DNA of 14,136 nucleotides, taken from the NCBI GenBank assembly GCA_031178645.1, contig JAPSIP010000012.1:1-14136 (forward strand), in the 5' to 3' direction. The stretch's first letter is position 1; every line of letters starts with the position of its first letter. The stretch is from Paracoccus sp. (in: a-proteobacteria). Its GTDB lineage: Bacteria > Pseudomonadota > Alphaproteobacteria > Rhodobacterales > Rhodobacteraceae. The notes beneath the pieces were generated by a model that had not been told where the DNA came from, ran no database searches, and worked only from the letters and a program-made list of their open reading frames with translations. The translations under genes were made by a program, and so were the position numbers. Shown here in pieces: positions 1-6,020 of the stretch.

Positions 1-1098
<1,098 letters not shown>

Positions 1099-1133
1099 CG
1101 GCCCGAAGGGCTGACGAGGGGGACAGACCTTAG

Positions 1134-1805
1134 ATGACGATCAATATCATTCTGCTGGGGCCGCCGGGTGCCGGCAAGGGAACCCAGGCCCGCCGACTTG
1201 TCGAGGAACGCGGCCTGGCGCAGTTGTCCACCGGCGACATGCTGCGCGCCGCCCGCTCCTCGGGGACCGAGATGGGCAAGCGCGTGGCCGAAGTCATGGA
1301 CCGGGGCGAGCTGGTCACCGACGAGATCGTCATCGGCCTGATCCGCGAGAAGCTGTCGGAAGGCGGCAACGGCTTCATCTTCGACGGCTTCCCCCGCACG
1401 CTGGCGCAGGCCGATGCGCTTGGGCAGCTTTTGGACGAAACGGGCATGGTGCTGGACGCCGTGGTCGAGATGCAGGTTGACGACCAGGCGCTTGTGCGGC
1501 GGATCACCGGGCGCTTCACCTGCGGCCATTGCGGCGAAGTCTATCACGACGAGACGAAGCCCACTGCCAAGTCTGACGTCTGCGATGTCTGCGGATCGAC
1601 CGACCTGCGCCGGCGGGCCGACGACAATGAAGACAGCCTGAAGACGCGGCTTCTGGAATATTACAAGAAGACCTCGCCCCTGATCGGCTATTACTATGCC
1701 AAGGGCAAGCTGACCCCGGTGGATGGACTAGCCGAGATGGATCAGGTGGCGGACCAGATCGCCGCGGTCCTGCCCCCGTCGATCATCGACCGGACCGGGA
1801 CTTGA
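1134..1805 (+). CDS. adk: Adenylate kinase, zinc-type LID
   Basis: This cytosolic enzyme interconverts ATP + AMP and 2 ADP, setting adenylate energy charge. The 223 residues show the P-loop GPPGAGKGT at 9-17, the AMP-site segment STGDMLR at 32-38, FDGFPRT at 83-89 and the LID domain at about 124-163. The LID carries Cys130, Cys133, Cys150 and Cys153 (C-x2-C...C-x2-C), the four-cysteine zinc site seen in Gram-positive and many alphaproteobacterial long-form kinases in place of the Zn-free E. coli LID. The [14 protein letters not shown] motif follows. Start: ATG at 1134 after a GAGGGGGA ribosome binding site at 1117-1124; the P-loop begins only eight residues later, as is normal. Position between secY and rpsM is the usual alphaproteobacterial arrangement. 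A small CGGCCC/GGGCTG hairpin (1099-1113) lies in the gap after secY. Confidence 0.97.
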   Translation: MTINIILLGPPGAGKGTQARRLVEERGLAQLSTGDMLRAARSSGTEMGKRVAEVMDRGELVTDEIVIGLIREKLSEGGNGFIFDGFPRTLAQADALGQLLDETGMVLDAVVEMQVDDQALVRRITGRFTCGHCGEVYHDETKPTAKSDVCDVCGSTDLRRRADDNEDSLKTRLLEYYKKTSPLIGYYYAKGKLTPVDGLAEMDQVADQIAAVLPPSIIDRTGT

Positions 1806-1875
1806 CGCGGTAGCGTCTGACCTTTAAGTCACGGCATCTCGCAAGAGAATCACCCTGACGGGGTGGACCATCAGC

Positions 1876-1900
1876 GGCCCGAAGGCATCGCTTTCGGGCC
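1876..1900 (+). promoter_or_regulatory. Hairpin in the adk-rpsM gap
   Basis: GGCCCGAAGGC (1876-1886) pairs with GCTTTCGGGCC (1890-1900): 11 base pairs with one G-U and a 3-base loop. No run of T follows (TTACG), so a classical intrinsic terminator is unlikely. It may be an mRNA-processing, stability or attenuation element that separates adk from the ribosomal genes. The structure is read from the sequence; the role is inferred. Confidence 0.45.
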
Positions 1901-1916
1901 TTACGTTGTGAAAAAA

Positions 1917-1936
1917 GGTTCCGGCGCTACGGAACC
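1917..1936 (+). promoter_or_regulatory. Hairpin in the rpsM 5' leader
   Basis: GGTTCCG (1917-1923) pairs with CGGAACC (1930-1936), a perfect 7-bp stem with a 6-base loop (GCGCTA). It is preceded by six A's and ends 21 bases before the rpsM start codon, upstream of the AAAGGA ribosome binding site. Possible roles are translational control of rpsM or RNA processing. Read on the minus strand it would resemble a stem followed by a T-run, but no minus-strand gene ends here. Confidence 0.35.
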
Positions 1937-1957
1937 GCAACCGATAAAGGATAACGC

Positions 1958-2326
1958 GTGGCTCGTATTGCTGGCGTCAATATTCCGACCGGGAAACGTG
2001 TCCCGATCGCTCTGACCTATATCCACGGCATCGGCGACATGTATGCCGAACAGATCTGCGAAGCTGTCGGCATCGACCGCGCGCGCCGCGTCAACGACCT
2101 GTCGGACGCCGAAGTGCTGCAGATCCGCGAATACATCGACGCGAACCTGACCGTCGAGGGCGACCTGCGTCGCGAAACCCAGATGAACATCAAGCGCATG
2201 ATGGACCTGGGCTCGTATCGCGGCCTGCGCCACCGTCGCGGCCTGCCGGTCCGCGGTCAGCGCACCCACACCAATGCCCGTACCCGCAAGGGCCCGGCGA
2301 AGCCCATCGCCGGCAAGAAGAAATAA
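1958..2326 (+). CDS. rpsM: 30S ribosomal protein S13 (uS13)
   Basis: uS13 sits in the head of the 30S subunit, contacts the P-site tRNA and forms bridges to the 50S subunit. The 122-residue product ([26 protein letters not shown]...) has the family's normal length. It shows the N-terminal helix-two-turn-helix region, with the GIG turn at about 24-26, and the basic C-terminal tail [25 protein letters not shown] that touches tRNA. The start is GTG at 1958, preceded by AAAGGA at 1946-1951; the conserved N-terminus MARIAGV begins exactly here, so the GTG start is secure. rpsK follows after 14 bases. rpmJ (L36), found beside rpsM in E. coli, is not present here. Confidence 0.98.
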   Translation: MARIAGVNIPTGKRVPIALTYIHGIGDMYAEQICEAVGIDRARRVNDLSDAEVLQIREYIDANLTVEGDLRRETQMNIKRMMDLGSYRGLRHRRGLPVRGQRTHTNARTRKGPAKPIAGKKK

Positions 2327-2340
2327 GGGGGGAACGGTTT

Positions 2341-2730
2341 ATGGCACGTGACAAGACCCGCATGAAGCGCAAGGAACGCAAGAACATCGCCACCGGCGTT
2401 GCGCATGTGAATTCCAGCTTCAACAACACCAAGATCCTGATCTCGGACGTCCAGGGCAACGCGATCTCGTGGTCGTCGGCCGGCACGATGGGCTTCAAGG
2501 GTTCGCGCAAGTCGACCCCCTACGCCGCCCAGATGGCTGCCGAGGACGCTGGCAAGAAAGCCCAGGAACACGGCGTGCGCACGCTGGAAGTCGAAGTCCA
2601 GGGCCCCGGCTCGGGCCGTGAATCGGCCCTGCGCGCGCTGGCGGCCGTCGGCTTCAACATCACGGCGATCCGTGACGTGACGCCGATTGCCCATAACGGC
2701 TGCCGCCCTCCGAAGCGCCGCCGCGTCTGA
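2341..2730 (+). CDS. rpsK: 30S ribosomal protein S11 (uS11)
   Basis: uS11 is on the platform of the 30S subunit near the mRNA exit and helps shape the E site. The 129 residues match the family from [30 protein letters not shown] to the arginine-rich end [11 protein letters not shown]. Visible marks include the [14 protein letters not shown] strand, the [17 protein letters not shown] segment and the [17 protein letters not shown] signature. The ATG at 2341 follows a very strong AAGGGGGGAA ribosome binding site (about 2326-2336) placed right after the rpsM stop, fitting high and coupled expression of S13 and S11. In E. coli rpsD comes next; here rpoA follows directly, so S4 is encoded elsewhere. 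Confidence 0.98.
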   Translation: MARDKTRMKRKERKNIATGVAHVNSSFNNTKILISDVQGNAISWSSAGTMGFKGSRKSTPYAAQMAAEDAGKKAQEHGVRTLEVEVQGPGSGRESALRALAAVGFNITAIRDVTPIAHNGCRPPKRRRV

Positions 2731-2747
2731 TTTCAGATGATGCATAC

Positions 2748-2780
2748 CCGGACCGCGCGACTTCGCGCGGTTCGGTCTTT
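2748..2780 (+). terminator. Strong hairpin with short T-run between rpsK and rpoA (partial terminator or attenuator)
   Basis: CCGGACCGCGCG (2748-2759) pairs with CGCGCGGTTCGG (2764-2775): 12 base pairs with one G-U and a 4-base loop (ACTT). It is followed by TCTTT (2776-2780). The stem is strong but the T-run is short, so partial termination or an RNA processing or stability role is more likely than a full stop. It lies about 65 bases before the rpoA start and could reset the level of rpoA relative to the ribosomal-protein genes. Confidence 0.5.
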
Positions 2781-2845
2781 ACGTTTTCAACCTCGGGCGT
2801 TTCCGGCCAAGGACATGGGACGGGAACAAGAATGGAGGCAAACGC

Positions 2846-3862
2846 ATGATCCACAAGAATTGGGCCGAGCTGATCAAGCCGACTCAGCTGGCCGTCAAGC
2901 CGGGCGCGGATGCCACCCGCACCGCCACGCTTGTCGCCGAGCCGCTGGAGCGGGGCTTCGGCCTGACGCTGGGCAACGCACTTCGCCGCGTGCTGCTGTC
3001 GTCGCTGCAAGGCGGCGCCATCACCTCGGTGCAGATCGACAACGTCCTGCATGAATTCAGCAGCGTCGCCGGCGTCCGCGAGGACGTCACCGACATCGTC
3101 CTGAACCTCAAGGGCGTCACGCTGAAGATGGACGTGGAAGGGCCCAAGCGCCTGACCCTGTCCGCAAAAGGCCCCGGCGAGGTCAAGGCTAGCGACATCC
3201 AGGAAACGGCCGGGATCACGGTCCTGAACCGCGACCACGTCATCTGCCATCTTGACGACGGCGCCGACCTGAACATGGAACTGACCGTGCAGACGGGCAA
3301 GGGCTATGTCGCGGCCGACAAGAACCGTCCCGAGGATGCGCCGATCGGCCTGATCCCGATCGACGCCATCTTCTCGCCAGTCAAGCGCGTCAGCTATGAA
3401 GTCACGCCCACCCGCGAGGGGCAGGTGCTGGACTATGACAAGCTGACGATGAAGATCGAGACGGACGGGTCGCTGACCCCGGAAGACGCCGTGGCCTATG
3501 CCGCGCGCATCGTCCAGGACCAGCTTTCGGTCTTCGTCAACTTCGACGAGCCTGAATCGGCCAACCGTCAGGATGCCGAGGATGGTCTGGAATTCGATCC
3601 GCGCCTGCTGAAGAAGGTGGACGAGCTGGAATTGTCGGTTCGTTCGGCCAACTGCCTGAAGAACGACAACATCGTCTATATCGGCGACCTGATCCAGAAA
3701 ACCGAAGCCGAGATGCTGCGCACCCCGAACTTCGGCCGCAAGTCCCTGAACGAGATCAAGGAAGTGCTGTCGGGCATGGGCCTGCACCTGGGCATGGATG
3801 TCGTCGACTGGCCGCCAGAGAATATCGAGGATCTGGCCAAGCGCTTCGACGACCAGTTCTGA
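2846..3862 (+). CDS. rpoA: DNA-directed RNA polymerase subunit alpha
   Basis: The alpha subunit dimerises to nucleate RNA polymerase assembly, and its C-terminal domain binds UP elements and activators. The product is 338 residues. The N-terminal domain (about 1-235) contains the [26 protein letters not shown] dimerisation segment near residues 32-57. A linker is followed by the C-terminal domain (about 250-325) with [14 protein letters not shown]. Arg266 and Asn269 align with E. coli Arg265 and Asn268, the main DNA contacts, and [14 protein letters not shown] supplies the second helix-hairpin-helix. The ATG at 2846 follows GGAGG at 2834-2838. The gene is flanked on both sides by strong hairpins, and rplQ follows after 111 bases. 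Confidence 0.98.
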   Translation: MIHKNWAELIKPTQLAVKPGADATRTATLVAEPLERGFGLTLGNALRRVLLSSLQGGAITSVQIDNVLHEFSSVAGVREDVTDIVLNLKGVTLKMDVEGPKRLTLSAKGPGEVKASDIQETAGITVLNRDHVICHLDDGADLNMELTVQTGKGYVAADKNRPEDAPIGLIPIDAIFSPVKRVSYEVTPTREGQVLDYDKLTMKIETDGSLTPEDAVAYAARIVQDQLSVFVNFDEPESANRQDAEDGLEFDPRLLKKVDELELSVRSANCLKNDNIVYIGDLIQKTEAEMLRTPNFGRKSLNEIKEVLSGMGLHLGMDVVDWPPENIEDLAKRFDDQF

Positions 3863-3868
3863 TCTTTC

Positions 3869-3890
3869 GGCGGGGGCTTCGGTCCCCGCC
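3869..3890 (+). promoter_or_regulatory. UUCG-tetraloop hairpin after rpoA
   Basis: GGCGGGGGC (3869-3877) pairs with GTCCCCGCC (3882-3890) around a TTCG loop (3878-3881) closed by C-G, giving nine pairs with one G-U. The C(UUCG)G tetraloop is exceptionally stable. No T-run follows (ACACG), so it is more likely an mRNA 3'-end stabiliser or processing site than an intrinsic terminator; rplQ is still expected to be transcribed through it. Confidence 0.5.
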
Positions 3891-3973
3891 ACACGATGGG
3901 CTTCCGCCCCAAGGAGAGCGGCCCGCACGCATGGGCTGCCGGACAAAGTAAAAGACGTTAACGGAGAATCATC

Positions 3974-4393
3974 ATGCGTCACGCCCGTGGCTATCGCCGC
4001 CTCAACCGCACCCATGAACACCGCAAGGCGCTGTTCGCCAACATGGCCGGCTCGCTGATCGAGCACGAGCAGATCAAGACGACCCTGCCCAAGGCCAAGG
4101 AACTGCGCCCGATCATCGAGAAGCTGATCACGCTGGCCAAGCGCGGCGATCTGCACGCCCGCCGCCAGGCTGCCTCGCAGCTGAAGCAGGACCAGTATGT
4201 CGCCAAGCTGTTCGACGTACTGGGCGCCCGCTACAAGGACCGCCAGGGCGGCTATGTCCGCGTCCTGAAGGCCGGCTTCCGCTATGGCGACATGGCGCCG
4301 ATGGCGATCATCGAATTCGTGGACCGCGACACCTCGGCCAAGGGTGCGGCCGACCGCGCCCGTGTCGAGGCCGAATCTGCAGCCGCCGAATAA
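3974..4393 (+). CDS. rplQ: 50S ribosomal protein L17 (bL17)
   Basis: bL17 is a bacteria-specific protein on the solvent side of the 50S subunit near the peptide exit. The product is 139 residues. Its core, [32 protein letters not shown] through [27 protein letters not shown], is the whole conserved domain. The last 20 or so residues ([20 protein letters not shown]) are an alanine- and charge-rich tail that E. coli L17 (127 residues) has in shorter form; such tails are common in alphaproteobacteria. The ATG at 3974 follows ACGGAGAA at 3961-3968. This is the last gene of the ribosomal block and is closed by the terminator starting 28 bases after its stop codon. Confidence 0.97.
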   Translation: MRHARGYRRLNRTHEHRKALFANMAGSLIEHEQIKTTLPKAKELRPIIEKLITLAKRGDLHARRQAASQLKQDQYVAKLFDVLGARYKDRQGGYVRVLKAGFRYGDMAPMAIIEFVDRDTSAKGAADRARVEAESAAAE

Positions 4394-4415
4394 GTCGCTG
4401 CTGTTCCAGATCGAA

Positions 4416-4610
4416 TCAGACGCCTCGCAGCCCGGTTGGTTGCGAGGCGTTTTTTGCAACAGTGGGCTGAAATGCCGCTGTGTCCGACCGGCAGAGGGCC
4501 CGCACAAGCGCCTGCGCGGCTTCGCGCCGTTCATCCGCCGTCAGTGGCATCGCCAGCAGTTGCTGGTGAAGATCGGTTGGCAGAACGGAAATGCCGCTGG
4601 ATTGCCGCAT
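4416..4610 (-). CDS. Possible small protein of unknown function (64 aa), uncertain
   Basis: I do not recognise this protein. On the minus strand an ATG (complement of 4608-4610) opens a 64-residue frame. It is preceded by AGGAGA about 8 bases upstream (complement of about 4619-4624), a better ribosome binding site than luxR has. Residues about 10-45 read as a soluble, charged helical segment (LPTDLHQQLLAMPLTADERR then EAAQALVRALCRSD) with mostly G/C-ending codons. The last dozen or so codons run through the rplQ terminator stem, which argues against the full length being conserved. A TTGACT hexamer (complement of 4654-4659) could serve as a divergent -35. It may be a real small gene diverging from luxR, a decayed remnant, or chance. 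Confidence 0.25.
   Translation of the reverse strand: MRQSSGISVLPTDLHQQLLAMPLTADERREAAQALVRALCRSDTAAFQPTVAKNASQPTGLRGV
4421..4455 (+). terminator. Intrinsic terminator of the ribosomal/rpoA operon
   Basis: CGCCTCGCA (4421-4429) and TGCGAGGCG (4441-4449) form a perfect 9-bp stem with an 11-base loop, followed directly by six T's (4450-4455). This is the clearest Rho-independent terminator in the window. It isolates the quorum-sensing genes from the highly transcribed ribosomal operon. Confidence 0.93.
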
Positions 4611-4623
4611 AGGCGGGATCTCC

Positions 4624-4639
4624 TATCCTATTAAGGATA
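4624..4639. promoter_or_regulatory. Perfect 16-bp palindrome (candidate operator)
   Basis: TATCCT-ATTA-AGGATA: two perfect 6-base arms around a 4-base AT spacer, 68 bases before the luxR start codon and 14 bases upstream of the start of the possible minus-strand small ORF. A dyad this clean in an AT-rich intergenic stretch suggests a site for a dimeric regulator. It does not look like the usual CTG...CAG lux-box pattern, so the binding protein is unknown. Confidence 0.45.
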
Positions 4640-4658
4640 TGGCAACTATTATCAGTCA

Positions 4659-4675
4659 AACCTACTTTGTACGTT
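4659..4675. promoter_or_regulatory. Imperfect dyad over the luxR -35 region (candidate LuxR-type box)
   Basis: AACCTAC-TTT-GTACGTT: 7-base arms that pair at six of seven positions around a TTT centre. It overlaps the proposed -35 hexamer at 4674-4679. LuxR-family boxes are imperfect dyads of about 18-20 bp near -35/-42, so size and place fit autoregulation of luxR. The bases do not clearly match a known lux-box consensus. This is inference. Confidence 0.3.
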
Positions 4676-4702
4676 GACGTCTTCAAACGCAATTTGTCTA
4701 AA
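4674..4702 (+). promoter_or_regulatory. Candidate luxR promoter
   Basis: TTGACG (4674-4679), then a 17-base spacer, then TCTAAA (4697-4702). The -35 matches the sigma-70 consensus in five of six bases; the -10 is weaker. Transcription would start around 4708-4710, at the luxR ATG itself, implying a leaderless or nearly leaderless mRNA. No good ribosome binding site is visible before the ATG, which fits. Confidence 0.35.
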
Positions 4703-4707
4703 AAGTC

Positions 4708-5319
4708 ATGTCATCACGCGCCGATATCAATGCTGGGTTGCACAAGCTGGGGAAAATGGCCCCTGCGGGTTATTTCGTTGGCCTGCACATCCGTTTTGCC
4801 GCCCCCTTGATGCAGTTCCAGACCTATTCCGAGGAATGGGCGGACTTTTATTCCCAGAATGGATATGCGCTGCGTGACCCCACGATTGCCTGGGGCTTCT
4901 CGACAACCGGCGCCTGCCGCTGGTCCAGCCTGCCGATCCCGGATCCGTTCAACATTCTGAAGGACGCAGCAAACCACGGCCTGACCTTTGGCCTGACGGT
5001 TTCCTGCGGTCCCATCACCTCGCGCACGATCGCCAGCTTCGCGCGCGACGACCGCGAGTTTACGGATAACGAGATCGAGGAGATCTCGACCACGGTACGT
5101 CGGCTTCACGATGCAACGGAGCCGCCGGCGAGCCTGACAAAGGCTCAGAAAGAGGCCCTTCGTTGTGTCGCGGAGGGTGATCGTCATGCGGCAGCGGCAG
5201 CCAAACTTGGCATTACCGAAAGCGCGTTCAAGGCCAGGCTGATTTCGGTCCGCGAAAGACTGAAGGCACGCACCACGGCCGAGGCGCTGCAACGGGCCAA
5301 GGAATACCGTCTGCTCTAG
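4708..5319 (+). CDS. luxR: LuxR-family AHL-responsive transcriptional regulator
   Basis: This cytoplasmic regulator binds an acyl-homoserine lactone through its N-terminal domain and DNA through a C-terminal helix-turn-helix. In 203 residues the autoinducer pocket residues of the family are present: Trp44, Tyr48, Asp57, Pro58, Trp72 and Gly95 align with TraR W57, Y61, D70, P71, W85 and G113. The HTH (about 142-203) keeps Leu151 and Gly157, but the near-invariant Glu (TraR E178) is Gln147 here. The ATG at 4708 is chosen because MSSRADINAGLHKLGKMAPAG resembles family N-termini; an internal ATG at 4756 (Met17) is possible. Base composition is lower in GC than its neighbours in places (34/60 in 4741-4800, against 44/60 in luxI 5641-5700). 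luxI follows after 62 bases, so its product is probably the ligand source. Similar Rhodobacteraceae regulators are GtaR and CerR. Confidence 0.92.
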   Translation: MSSRADINAGLHKLGKMAPAGYFVGLHIRFAAPLMQFQTYSEEWADFYSQNGYALRDPTIAWGFSTTGACRWSSLPIPDPFNILKDAANHGLTFGLTVSCGPITSRTIASFARDDREFTDNEIEEISTTVRRLHDATEPPASLTKAQKEALRCVAEGDRHAAAAAKLGITESAFKARLISVRERLKARTTAEALQRAKEYRLL

Positions 5320-5381
5320 GCGCTCGCCCAGGGGATCCGTGATGTGGGGAAGGGTCAACCTCACACCCCAGGAGTAAGACA

Positions 5382-5972
5382 ATGCAGACGACCACGCTTT
5401 CCTTTTCGAACCTTCACAACCACGGCGAACTGTTCGCCAACCTGTTCCGCGCCCGAAAACAAAGCTTCATCATCCAGAAGAACTGGGACCTGCCCGAGGC
5501 CGAGGACATGGAGTTTGACCAGTACGACACGCCCCAAAGCCGCTGGATCGCCGTCCATGACAAGGGCGAGGTGCTTGCAGGCTTCCGCCTGACGCCCAGC
5601 ACGGCGCGCTGCGGCATCTACAGCTACATGATCCGCGACGCGCAGAAGGGCATCCTGGGCGGGTCCATCCCGCAGGATCTGCTGGACGCCGAGGCGCCGG
5701 TGGATGACCAGGTCTGGGAATGCTCGCGCGTGTTCGTCAGCCACGACATCCCGCAGATGTATCGCCGCAAGGTCCACTTCAAGATGGTCGAGGCGATGAC
5801 CGGATCGGCCCGCGAACTGGGTGCGACCAGGCTGATCGCGCTGACCGGCGCAAGCTGGCCCCGGTGGTATGGCCGCTGCGGCCTGGATGCCGAGGCGATC
5901 GGCCGCGTCATGTGGATCGACGACGCGAACTTCCAGTGCGTCGCCATCAACCTGGCACCCAAGATGCACTAA
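5382..5972 (+). CDS. luxI: Acyl-homoserine lactone synthase (LuxI family)
   Basis: LuxI makes AHL signals from S-adenosylmethionine and an acyl-ACP. The 196 residues carry the family's conserved set: Arg25, Phe29 and Trp35 in the N-terminal SAM region, then Glu44, Asp46 and Asp49. Arg69 follows (GFRLTP), then the SYMIRD segment at 81-86, and Glu113 with Arg116 in WECSRVFVS. A GNAT-like core follows (FKMVEAMTGSARELGATRLIALTG). Start: ATG at 5382 after AGGAG at 5370-5374. It lies directly downstream of luxR on the same strand, a standard cognate pair. Relatives in Rhodobacteraceae (GtaI, CerI) make long-chain AHLs (C14-C16); the chain length here cannot be read from sequence alone. No convincing lux box is visible in the 62-base luxR-luxI gap, so co-transcription with luxR is plausible. 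Confidence 0.95.
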   Translation: MQTTTLSFSNLHNHGELFANLFRARKQSFIIQKNWDLPEAEDMEFDQYDTPQSRWIAVHDKGEVLAGFRLTPSTARCGIYSYMIRDAQKGILGGSIPQDLLDAEAPVDDQVWECSRVFVSHDIPQMYRRKVHFKMVEAMTGSARELGATRLIALTGASWPRWYGRCGLDAEAIGRVMWIDDANFQCVAINLAPKMH

Positions 5973-5978
5973 GGGCAG

Positions 5979-6001
5979 GGGCTGTTCGCAGCCTTCAGCC
6001 C
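5979..6001 (+). promoter_or_regulatory. Hairpin after luxI with two alternative pairings
   Basis: GGCTG (5980-5984) can pair with CAGCC (5989-5993) around a TTCG loop. Alternatively, GGGCTG (5979-5984) can pair with CAGCCC (5996-6001). The two folds exclude each other. No T-run follows beyond TT. It may mark the 3' end of the luxI mRNA or a weak attenuator before rarA. Confidence 0.3.
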
Positions 6002-6005
6002 GTCC

Positions 6006-6011
6006 TACAAT
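6006..6011 (+). promoter_or_regulatory. Candidate -10 box immediately upstream of rarA
   Basis: TACAAT differs from the TATAAT consensus at one base and sits 9 bases before the rarA ATG, which has no visible ribosome binding site. The -35 region is poor (TGTTCG at 5983-5988, 17-base spacing). If used, transcription would start within a few bases of the start codon and give a near-leaderless rarA mRNA. Confidence 0.28.
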
Positions 6012-6020
6012 GATGGCATC

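Larger units (their letters stand above)
4394..4707. other. 314-base intergenic region between rplQ and luxR
   Basis: This is the longest stretch without a confident gene. Its first part holds the rplQ terminator. Bases about 4456-4620 are GC-rich and contain the bulk of a possible small minus-strand gene. The last 87 bases (4621-4707) are strikingly AT-rich (31 G/C by my count, 36%) and contain a perfect palindrome, a second dyad and promoter-like hexamers. This contrast with the flanking DNA is what a regulatory region for luxR would look like. Confidence 0.7.

Noticed and set aside
1099..1886. Repeated 11-mer CGGCCCGAAGG after secY (1099) and after adk (1875)
   Set aside because: Both copies are the left arms of intercistronic hairpins, and only two are seen in the window. 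That is too little to call a repeat family, though a genome-wide count would settle it.
2660..4534. Very long minus-strand open frame (624 codons) across rpoA and rplQ
   Set aside because: It lies opposite three unmistakable genes (rpsK end, rpoA, rplQ). Open antisense frames are expected in GC-rich DNA, and the translation is a low-complexity mix rich in Q, R, H, V and D without a recognisable domain.
5320..5381. Possible lux box in the luxR-luxI gap (TGTG...CACA)
   Set aside because: The arms are only four bases with 15 bases between them, and extension fails at once. Not distinguishable from chance.
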